DNA from: Halobacteriovorax sp.
GTDB lineage: Bacteria > Bdellovibrionota > Bacteriovoracia > Bacteriovoracales > Bacteriovoracaceae
DNA length: 6,968 bases
Assembly (NCBI GenBank): GCA_002686115.1
Contig: NZAF01000077.1
Coordinates: 1-6,968, forward strand
Direction of reading: 5' to 3'
This document shows positions 1-5,219 of this stretch, in pieces; within the stretch, counting starts at the first letter, position 1, and every line of letters starts with the position of its first letter. Made by a program: the position numbers and the translations under genes. A model generated the notes under the pieces. That model did no database searches and had not been told where the DNA came from. It saw nothing but the letters and a program-made list of their open reading frames with translations.

Positions 1-374
1 GGGTCTGCAATAGGTGCAGTCTGCTTTGTCGCAGTATCTTCTTGGGCCTCTTCTTTCTTATCATCAAACGAGTCATCAGTTTCTTCTAGCACAGTACCTT
101 TGTAAAACTTAACAAGCCTCACAAATTTCTCTGTAAAGTCCTCTTCGACAAAATCAATCATCTCATGAAGTGGTATCTCTAAGACGGCAACAATTTTTGC
201 GACAATTTGTGGGTTAATATCTGCAGTCTTTCTTGTGAGAAACCTACTCATCGTAGAAACACCGATATCTGATTTCTCTGCAAGATCTCGTTGCGTGAGA
301 GATCCACGTACTTGCATATACTTACGTACTATCCCAAGAAATTCGTCCAACTTGTCTTTGTTAAATTCTGACAT
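1..374 (-). CDS. XRE-family helix-turn-helix transcriptional regulator (3' end cut off)
   Basis: This is a DNA-binding regulator acting in the cytoplasm. The frame is open from an ATG at 374 to the window edge, giving 124 visible residues without a stop. Residues 26-49 contain a lambda-repressor/XRE-type helix-turn-helix: first helix TQRDLAEKS, turn DIGV, recognition helix STMSRFLTRK. A helical stretch (about 54-75) closes the domain. From about residue 98 the chain becomes acidic and low in complexity (EETDDSF, KKEEAQED), which looks like a linker to a C-terminal part outside the window. The start is supported by AAAGGAG six bases upstream. The gene is divergent from the pentapeptide-repeat gene, and its own ribosome-binding region overlaps an ATTGCAAT palindrome, which suggests autoregulation. 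The HTH call is firm; ligand and targets are unknown. Confidence 0.85.
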   Translation of the reverse strand, partial: MSEFNKDKLDEFLGIVRKYMQVRGSLTQRDLAEKSDIGVSTMSRFLTRKTADINPQIVAKIVAVLEIPLHEMIDFVEEDFTEKFVRLVKFYKGTVLEETDDSFDDKKEEAQEDTATKQTAPIAD

Positions 375-572
375 TGCAATCTCCTTTGAGGTTTCAAATT
401 TCACATGCAACATCTGCAACTATCTGAAAACTCGTTTGGATAGATATCTGCAACTCAAAAATTGCAACTCTATCTCGTTAATATCCTTATCGGATTGCAA
501 AATAATTTCTTTATGCAATTTTATTGCTTGACGCAAATAGTCAACTACTGTATTCTGTGTTTGAGCTTGCAA
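373..572. promoter_or_regulatory. Divergent control region with eight TGCAA elements
   Basis: Between the regulator start and the pentapeptide gene, TGCAA occurs on the plus strand at 375, 406, 415, 449, 463, 496, 514 and 568; four of these are full TTGCAA. ATTGCAAT at 373-380 is a perfect palindrome covering the edge of the regulator start codon. ATTGCA (494-499) and TGCAAT (514-519) form an inverted pair with 14 bases between. Most of the rest pair up (406/415, 449/463, 496/514), with pairs repeating roughly every 43-51 bases and sharing words such as CTCGTT and ATATC, so this may be a degenerate tandem array. The density is far above what base composition predicts. The natural inference is a set of operators for the adjacent HTH protein, but binding is not shown. 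Confidence 0.5.
528..556 (+). promoter_or_regulatory. Predicted sigma70-type promoter of the pentapeptide gene
   Basis: TTGACG (528-533) is separated by exactly 17 bases from TATTCT (551-556). Both hexamers are close to consensus. The expected transcription start near 563 leaves a leader of about 45 bases before the ATG at 608. TGCAA elements lie just upstream (514) and just downstream (568), placed where a repressor could block polymerase. Confidence 0.6.
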
Positions 573-591
573 CAACAGGCTCAAAAGCACA
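556..591 (+). repeat. Inverted repeat at the expected transcription start of the pentapeptide gene
   Basis: TTTGAGC (560-566) and GCTCAAA (579-585) are perfect 7-base inverted arms around a 12-base loop that contains TTGCAA. The match extends as TGTG (556-559) against CACA (588-591) past a two-base bulge. It begins at the -10 box and spans the predicted +1, so it could be a DNA operator or, in part, a 5' leader hairpin. There is no U-tract after it, so it is not an obvious terminator. Confidence 0.45.
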
Positions 592-607
592 CAGGCTTGG
601 GGGTAAT

Positions 608-1132
608 ATGAACACACTAACTCGCTTTATCAATCCAGTATTTGAAAACAATCTTGACGAGACAAAGTATGAAATCATTGAAAATGAGAGTATTAAGTCT
701 AATATTTTAGAGGGTTTATCAATCTCTGGATCTCTCTTCTCTCTAACTACATTTACCGACGTTACCTTCAAGTCTTGTGTGTTCTTTGCTTCGAGAATTG
801 AAAATTGCACATTTGTAAATTGCAATTTCATCGATTGCAAATTTGAATTTTCTCACATTGCACACTCAGACTTTGAAAGTTGCAATTTTGAAAATTGCGA
901 ATGGGAATTTTCATCTTTTAAAAGTTCTAGTCTTAACCACATCAAGATTGATGTCAAAACACAGCTAGAGATCAATAGAGGGGGAAATACTCAGCAGAAC
1001 TGTCTTGCTATCATGCCTACGAACTGGCTCGAGGCCGAAGCTCTTCAAGATGCCATCGACTCTAGAGTTGAGATTGAAGAAGGACACAATGAGTGGGGAA
1101 CAAAACTACTTAACTTCTTAAAAGCTGCTTAA
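608..1132 (+). CDS. Cys-rich pentapeptide-repeat protein
   Basis: The protein has 174 residues from the ATG at 608, which is preceded by GGGGGT four bases upstream (wobble pairing to the anti-Shine-Dalgarno). An in-frame upstream ATG at 524 lies before the predicted promoter and is rejected as the start. Residues 47-111 form thirteen uninterrupted pentapeptides with a central F, I, L or W at every fifth position (49, 54, 59 and so on to 109); two or three weaker repeats may precede them. Six of the inward-facing i-2 positions are Cys (57, 67, 72, 77, 92, 97). This family folds as a right-handed quadrilateral beta-helix. The C-terminal part (about 139-174) looks helical. No signal peptide is visible, so it is probably cytoplasmic. 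Some relatives (Qnr, MfpA) mimic DNA and bind gyrase; this protein is shorter and nothing here proves that role. Confidence 0.85.
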   Translation: MNTLTRFINPVFENNLDETKYEIIENESIKSNILEGLSISGSLFSLTTFTDVTFKSCVFFASRIENCTFVNCNFIDCKFEFSHIAHSDFESCNFENCEWEFSSFKSSSLNHIKIDVKTQLEINRGGNTQQNCLAIMPTNWLEAEALQDAIDSRVEIEEGHNEWGTKLLNFLKAA

Positions 1133-1266
1133 ATTTACTTGGCCATATATTTGGTTCAAAGATCTCAAGGAAAATATGCCAAACGCCATCCTTAGCCGGA
1201 GATCTATTGTCTTACCTAAATATGAGAAAGGAAACTCTCTTTAGGAAATCTTTAACCTACCTTAAA

Positions 1267-1293
1267 GGGAGCCTTCATAAGGCTCCTCTTTTC
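1267..1293 (+). terminator. Rho-independent terminator after the pentapeptide gene
   Basis: GGAGCCTT (1268-1275) and AAGGCTCC (1279-1286) make a perfect 8-bp stem with a three-base loop, extendable by a G-T pair, followed by the T-rich tail TCTTTTC. It lies 135 bases past the pentapeptide stop codon. The stretch 1133-1266 before it holds no convincing gene: its only short ORF with a ribosome-binding-like sequence has 22 codons (1176-1244). Confidence 0.75.
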
Positions 1294-1309
1294 AATCTAG
1301 AGGAAAGTT

Positions 1310-1426
1310 ATGATTAAACTACTGAAAATATTAATCTTATTTGTTGTATCTCATTTTATTGCATTTGAATCGTGGGCCACTTTAAATATTAACAACAATG
1401 CTAATTATGCATTAGAGAGTCGTTGA
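1310..1426 (+). CDS. Small ORF: signal peptide plus short tail, possibly a gene remnant
   Basis: This is a 38-codon ORF with AGAGGAAAG four to five bases before its ATG, a good ribosome-binding site. Residues 1-23 look like a Sec signal: a positive start (MIKLLK), a hydrophobic core (ILILFVVSHFIAF) and a possible cleavage after SWA. Only about 15 residues follow (TLNINNNANYALESR). The last 15 bases overlap the 3' end of the convergent lipoprotein gene. It sits just after a terminator with no promoter visible in between. It could be a genuine small secreted peptide or the surviving 5' end of a larger exported protein that has lost the rest. I do not recognise the sequence. The strong start signals are the main reason to list it. 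Confidence 0.4.
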   Translation: MIKLLKILILFVVSHFIAFESWATLNINNNANYALESR

Positions 1427-1894
1427 TTCATTTGAATCGATTTCTTCTTCAATATTTCTTTTATTCATAAGAAGAACCTTTTCTCCAAAGCGATCGGAGA
1501 AGCGAATAGCAACATCTTTTGCATTTTTCTCTCTTGCCTCGATATCGATATACATATCAAAAAGTGTTCTTGTTGCGAAAAGCTTAATCTTTCCGTCTTC
1601 AAACTTCCATGTTCCAAAACCATCATCTAGATTGGCCAAATGATAAAACCATCTACCATCTTTATACAGCGTAATCTCAATAGGATATTCATTATTATAT
1701 AATGTAATATCCTCATAAATATTTGGATCTTTTGGTGCTTGTTTCTGATTAATATATCGAGAGAAATCTGCCGACTCTACCTTAAAAAAGGTAAGCTCAC
1801 TCTTTTCACCTCTTCCTGTTTTTCCACAAGATGAAAAGGAAAGAGAAAATAGACATATAATGATAAAGGAATAAATTGATTTTATATTTTTCAT
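1412..1894 (-). CDS. Putative lipoprotein of unknown function
   Basis: The protein has 160 residues. The frame extends further upstream to a TTG at 1984, but the first ATG is at 1894 and it begins directly with a lipoprotein signal: MKNIK, a hydrophobic stretch to about residue 20, then the lipobox FSSC with Cys23 as the lipidated residue. The mature part contains alternating hydrophobic strands (about 62-120: ITLYNNEYPIEITLYKDGR, then WFYHLAN, FGTWKFEDGKIKLFA), which suggests a small beta-barrel or sandwich of the type seen in lipid- or copper-stress lipoproteins. The tail is acidic (NIEEEIDSNES). No family can be named. The ribosome-binding site is poor. A TTGACA at 1947-1942 on this strand could be a -35 box but has no good -10. 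The gene is divergent from the YceI gene. Confidence 0.7.
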   Translation of the reverse strand: MKNIKSIYSFIIICLFSLSFSSCGKTGRGEKSELTFFKVESADFSRYINQKQAPKDPNIYEDITLYNNEYPIEITLYKDGRWFYHLANLDDGFGTWKFEDGKIKLFATRTLFDMYIDIEAREKNAKDVAIRFSDRFGEKVLLMNKRNIEEEIDSNESTTL

Positions 1895-1970
1895 AGAAAA
1901 ATAATATGTAAAATTTATGAATTTGAAAAGCAGCCTAAAACTGTCAAAATCACTCGGGAAATATTTTTCC

Positions 1971-1999
1971 TTAAACAAAATCAAATATCGTTATATAAT
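1971..1999 (+). promoter_or_regulatory. Predicted promoter of the YceI/cytochrome unit
   Basis: A perfect TATAAT -10 box lies at 1994-1999, with TTAAAC (1971-1976) at 17-base spacing as a weak -35. Transcription would start near 2006, about 20 bases before the ATG at 2026. AAAAGG (2014-2019) serves as the ribosome-binding site. Confidence 0.5.
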
Positions 2000-2025
2000 G
2001 TAAAAAAATAGTCAAAAGGTTATAT

Positions 2026-2514
2026 ATGAAAACAATACTAAAATCCCTATTAATTTTATCACTTACACTAACGGTAATTGCAAAACCAAAAAAAGGTGTT
2101 TTGATTGATATTTCTTTAAATCCAGCGGGTTCATTTCAAATCAAAGCAAAAGTGAAAGGAAGCCTCAAGAAGAAGGGTGATATGCTTGTTGCAGATAAGC
2201 TCGTAACAAAAGTATCGACTTTTAAAACAGGTGTTGATCTAAGAGATGACCATACTAAAAAAAAGATGCTCTACAAGAAGTTTCCAACTGTTGTTGTAAC
2301 AGATGTAAAAGCTAAAAATAATCAAGGGATTGCTAAAATTAAGATCATGAACAAGATGAAGGAAATTAAATTTCGTTATAAAGACCTTGATAAGAAATAT
2401 GCTCAAGCCGTATTTAAACTAAGCCTAAAAGAATTAGGAATTGGTGGAATCAACTATATGGGAATCGGTGTTGAAGACACTGTTAAAGTTACAGCAACTG
2501 TAAAAAAGAAATAA
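2026..2514 (+). CDS. YceI-family periplasmic protein
   Basis: The protein has 162 residues with a Sec signal at 1-19 (MKTILK, then LLILSLTLTVIA). The mature protein resembles the YceI family. Its most telling segment is FKTGVDLRDDHTKKKML followed by FPTVVVTDV at about 66-94, corresponding to the family's T-G-x-x-x-R-D-x-H and F-x-x-x-x-F/Y-P pattern. The last strand, VEDTVKVTATV (149-159), matches the usual ending. YceI proteins form lipocalin-like barrels, and structurally known members bind long isoprenoids such as quinone precursors. This copy is very rich in Lys, so the mature protein is strongly basic. It begins a two-gene unit with the cytochrome-like lipoprotein 13 bases downstream, which fits a link to quinone or electron transfer at the envelope. 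The family call is fairly strong; ligand and role are inferred. Confidence 0.8.
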   Translation: MKTILKSLLILSLTLTVIAKPKKGVLIDISLNPAGSFQIKAKVKGSLKKKGDMLVADKLVTKVSTFKTGVDLRDDHTKKKMLYKKFPTVVVTDVKAKNNQGIAKIKIMNKMKEIKFRYKDLDKKYAQAVFKLSLKELGIGGINYMGIGVEDTVKVTATVKKK

Positions 2515-2527
2515 AGTTTATATTTTA

Positions 2528-2890
2528 ATGAAACTAATCTCTACTCTATTAATATTATCTTTTATTTGCTCTTGTCAGACTGACAATTCAAATAGCTTTG
2601 ATGACATACTTGGAAGCTCTTCTATAGATCCAAATAACCCTAATCTTGTCAAAGCTTATGCTGTTATTGAAGAAAGGTGTATCGATTGTCACTCTGGTTA
2701 TCATAATAGCTGGTCAGCATATGATACTGACGAAAAATGGATAGCCTCTGGAAATGTTACTGCCGGAATTATTGGTGATTCACCATTAATTATGAGACTT
2801 AAAAATCGTGGAAGTAATATGCCTCTAGGTGGAGCAAACCTTACAGAAGATGAATACAATGCTCTTGTGACCTGGATTGAAGGTCTTTAA
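2528..2890 (+). CDS. Monohaem cytochrome c-like lipoprotein
   Basis: The protein has 120 residues. Residues 1-15 are a hydrophobic signal ending in ICSC, with Cys16 as the probable lipidated residue. The haem-attachment motif CIDCH is at 51-55, within a helix that begins near VKAYAVIEERC. The likely distal haem ligand is Met98 in GSNMPLGG, and the C-terminal helix LTEDEYNALVTWIEGL is typical of class I c-type cytochromes. It should sit on the outer face of the inner membrane or the inner face of the outer membrane as a small one-electron carrier. The ORF starts 13 bases after the YceI stop and has no clear ribosome-binding site of its own, so translation is probably coupled to the upstream gene. 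The haem-binding call is strong; partner and direction of electron flow are unknown. Confidence 0.85.
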   Translation: MKLISTLLILSFICSCQTDNSNSFDDILGSSSIDPNNPNLVKAYAVIEERCIDCHSGYHNSWSAYDTDEKWIASGNVTAGIIGDSPLIMRLKNRGSNMPLGGANLTEDEYNALVTWIEGL

Positions 2891-3162
2891 AACAAATTCC
2901 AATCAAAATCAGATATTTCAAATATTTAATAGATAATGACATTTATCAAAGTCAAGGCCTTTATTTAAGCTGACAACTTTTTGTGGTAGTCGAGGTTACG
3001 AAATCTTAAGAAAAACCTATTTCTTATCCTTTTTATCCATATGAAATTAAAGAAATACTCATTTTTCCCGACAAGAGATGTAGGTTTTTACAATTTTAGA
3101 TTTCCAAAATCTAATAAAATGAAATTATTGGAATACTAATCGGCCCAAAAAAAGGCGTAATT
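2891..3162 (+). promoter_or_regulatory. Intergenic region upstream of the three-gene operon, with inverted repeat
   Basis: This 272-base AT-rich gap holds no convincing gene. TTAGATTT (3096-3103) and AAATCTAA (3107-3114) form a perfect 8-bp inverted repeat with a three-base centre and no U-tract, so it is more operator-like than terminator-like. A good -10 box, TACAAT (3089-3094), lies just before it, with CCGACA (3068-3073) as a weak -35 at a short 15-base spacing. If used, transcription would start inside the inverted repeat. AAAAAAAGG (3147-3155) is the ribosome-binding site for the ATG at 3163. No strong terminator for the preceding unit is visible. Confidence 0.35.
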
Positions 3163-4569
3163 ATGAGTAAGAGAAAGTTAATACTATCACTACTAATGAT
3201 TTCATTAGCTGTACCAGCAACTGCTGGTTCAAGAGAGCAAGCAGCAAGACTCTTTTCATCTTTAACTGGTGCGAAAGCCAGCAGGGAACAACTGGACATA
3301 ATCGAGAAAAAGATTAAAGAAGGTAAAGAAAGAGAGATTGCCAGAGATATTATCGACTCTCAAAATGGAATCAATACTAAAGGAATGTTTTATAACATTG
3401 TCCTTAAGAACTTAGTTACACCTTGGACAACTGAGGATGGAAGTGCCCTAGAGCCACTGAATGACATGAGTGCAACTATCATTGGTCAAGTTAGAGATGA
3501 ATACGATAGAACTCCTGATGGTAAGATTGTTGGTCCTTTGAGATTTGGCGATCTTCTTCATGATAATGTTGTTTATAAAGCAGAAGGACAAGTTGCGACA
3601 GCACTTAGATGGGAAAGCACAAAGAACTGTGGTTCAATGACAGTTTGTGAAGATTGCGATACTCCAGATAACGTTGCAGGTAGACTTAAGTGGATTGATA
3701 CTGAATCATCAAAGTGGGTTTGTCGCTTAACAGAATTATCAAATAATGATTATAAGAATGCTAGAAACTCAAACAAACTCTATATTCCGCATCTAGACTT
3801 ATTTATAGAAACAAATCTTATCAGACACACAAACGCACATTATGCTCACATTGATAGACTTGGTCTTGATCTAAGTGATCCTAGAATTTTAAAAAGAAGA
3901 ACACAAAATGTTGTACTTCACCAAAATGATTATGAAATTGCTGGGATTTTAACAACAAGAGCTTTTGGTAAAGCCTATATGACAGATGGAACAAATAGAG
4001 CGCCAGTAGCGTTTTCTATGAAAAATTTCTTTTGTCATGAAATGGAACAGTTAAACGATACGACAATCCCAGATTACAGAAACAGAAGAGATGTTGATAG
4101 ATCTCCAGGTGGAAACTCTAGTACATATAAAACTTACTGTATTGGATGTCATGCGGGTATGGATGCATTTGCTGGAGCATTCGCATTCTATGATTTTCCA
4201 GATGGGGCCCTAATTTATAAACACTCTAGAGTTACAGAAAAAATTAATAAAAATGCTGTATTTGAAGATGGTTATGTTGTGAGTGATGACTCATGGATAA
4301 ATCTTTGGAATACAGGAAAGAACGCATCTTTTGATTGGGGAAAAACAACGGAAGGTTACGGTGTAAAGTCGCTTGGGAAGATGTGGGGAGAAACAGATCA
4401 ACTTAATCATTGTATGGCCAAACAAGTTTTTGAAAAAGTTTGTTTTAGAAAAGTTCAATCTGATGTTGAGAAAAAATCAGTAGAAGAACTTGCTACTTTT
4501 TTCAAAGGTTCAGGTCAGAACATGAAACGTCTTTTCATTGAAACAGCCGTTTTATGTATGGGAGAATAA
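3163..4569 (+). CDS. Secreted DUF1588/DUF1585-like protein with a CxxCH motif
   Basis: The protein has 468 residues with a Sec signal at 1-21 (hydrophobic LILSLLMISLAVPATA). The central part resembles DUF1588: AGILTTRAF (260-268), then NRAPVAFSMKNFFC (278-291), then YCIGCH (325-330) followed by AGMDAFAGAFAFYDF, the counterpart of the usual C-x-x-C-H-x-x-x-D-P-x-G-F-A-x-E-x-F-D stretch. The C-terminal 60 residues (CMAKQVFEKVCFRK, then a helix and FFKGSG) resemble DUF1585. The N-terminal 120 residues look helical and may correspond to the DUF1592/DUF1549-type start. C326 and C329 with H330 could attach one haem c. Additional Cys at 156, 162, 165 and 187 suggest disulfides or a metal site. It heads a tight three-gene unit; the next gene begins two bases after its stop. 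Proteins of this group are encoded beside DUF1501/DUF1552 partners; their reaction is not established. Confidence 0.75.
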   Translation: MSKRKLILSLLMISLAVPATAGSREQAARLFSSLTGAKASREQLDIIEKKIKEGKEREIARDIIDSQNGINTKGMFYNIVLKNLVTPWTTEDGSALEPLNDMSATIIGQVRDEYDRTPDGKIVGPLRFGDLLHDNVVYKAEGQVATALRWESTKNCGSMTVCEDCDTPDNVAGRLKWIDTESSKWVCRLTELSNNDYKNARNSNKLYIPHLDLFIETNLIRHTNAHYAHIDRLGLDLSDPRILKRRTQNVVLHQNDYEIAGILTTRAFGKAYMTDGTNRAPVAFSMKNFFCHEMEQLNDTTIPDYRNRRDVDRSPGGNSSTYKTYCIGCHAGMDAFAGAFAFYDFPDGALIYKHSRVTEKINKNAVFEDGYVVSDDSWINLWNTGKNASFDWGKTTEGYGVKSLGKMWGETDQLNHCMAKQVFEKVCFRKVQSDVEKKSVEELATFFKGSGQNMKRLFIETAVLCMGE

Positions 4570-4571
4570 TT

Positions 4572-5210
4572 ATGAAGTATACACTACCGATTCTGATATT
4601 ATCTCTTCTTATAAGTTGTACTCCAGGTAAAAGCTCTAAAAGTAGCTCTTCTGCAGGATCTTCTGAAGCTCCAGCAACTAATGAAGACGCAAGTTCTTAC
4701 CTAAACTTAGAAAAGATTGAAAGAAATATTGTTGTAAGAACATTTAATGAATATAACTCAGCACTATCACTTGCAACTGATGTACCTATCAGCCATGAAA
4801 ATGTAGTAACAGAATTTAATGCGATTAAAAATTCACTACCTTCAAACAATAGTGCTAAAACGTTTTCATCATTTTCTCAAGTTTCAGCACTCAGACTTTC
4901 ATTTTCTTATTGTGATGTCTACATGAATATATCTCCTCTTTGGAAAGATTTTGACTTTGACTCAGGAAGTGACAGTCAAATACTCAATATGCTTATGGAG
5001 AATTTATTAGACTATAGTAGCTCTAAGCCAAGTGACATTACAAAGTACGCTGATTTGAAATCTAAATTAGACGATATTATTAAGAACAAACCAGTTGATG
5101 GACAAGTATTGGTTCAATCTACAGATGGTGGACCTGGTACCGTTAAGAAAAGATTAACGACAATGGCCTGCTCTGCAATACTTTCATCTTCATATTATAC
5201 GACACACTAA
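4572..5210 (+). CDS. Lipoprotein of unknown function, middle gene of the operon
   Basis: The protein has 212 residues. The ATG at 4572 is chosen over an in-frame ATG at 4554 because it directly precedes a lipoprotein signal (MKYTLPILILSLLISC) with lipobox LISC and Cys16 as acceptor, and because GGAG lies seven bases upstream inside the end of the previous gene. After the Cys comes a Ser-rich, low-complexity linker (about 17-42) and then a mostly helical domain. Two Cys are present in the mature domain: one in LSFSYCDVYM (about 110-119) and one in TTMACSAILSSSYYTTH at the C-terminus. The latter resembles a final Cys helix that could pair with the first. I cannot name a family. Its position between the DUF1588-like and DUF1501-like genes, with spacings of 2 and 9 bases, argues that the three products work together in the envelope, perhaps with this one as the anchor. 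Confidence 0.75.
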   Translation: MKYTLPILILSLLISCTPGKSSKSSSSAGSSEAPATNEDASSYLNLEKIERNIVVRTFNEYNSALSLATDVPISHENVVTEFNAIKNSLPSNNSAKTFSSFSQVSALRLSFSYCDVYMNISPLWKDFDFDSGSDSQILNMLMENLLDYSSSKPSDITKYADLKSKLDDIIKNKPVDGQVLVQSTDGGPGTVKKRLTTMACSAILSSSYYTTH

Positions 5211-5219
5211 GAGGCAATT

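Noticed and set aside
406..518. TGCAA array as plasmid-type iterons or a CRISPR
   Set aside because: Spacings are irregular, the units are only five to eight bases, and there is no replication or cas gene in view; operators of the adjacent regulator explain it better.
524..607. Upstream in-frame ATG extending the pentapeptide protein by 28 residues
   Set aside because: It lies before the predicted -35/-10 boxes and has no ribosome-binding site; the ATG at 608 has one and starts at a sensible place.
1176..1244. 22-codon plus-strand ORF with AAGGAAA before its ATG
   Set aside because: Too short and without any recognisable feature; it lies between the pentapeptide stop and its terminator and is as likely to be chance in 3' untranslated sequence.
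1379..1420. Weak resemblance of LNINNNANYAL to the flagellin N-terminal pattern
   Set aside because: Only a few residues match, and flagellins are not made with a Sec signal peptide; likely chance.
1425..1438. GATTCA-TT-TGAATC palindrome at the convergent gene ends
   Set aside because: The two-base centre is too small for an RNA hairpin loop and there is no U-tract on either strand, so it is not supported as a terminator.
1895..1984. N-terminal extension of the minus-strand lipoprotein from a TTG
   Set aside because: It would put 30 residues in front of a clear lipoprotein signal peptide; the ATG at 1894 starts exactly at that signal.
3041..3139. 32-codon plus-strand ORF before the DUF1588-like gene
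   Set aside because: No ribosome-binding site, no domain or signal peptide, and it spans the inverted repeat and promoter candidate of the operon.
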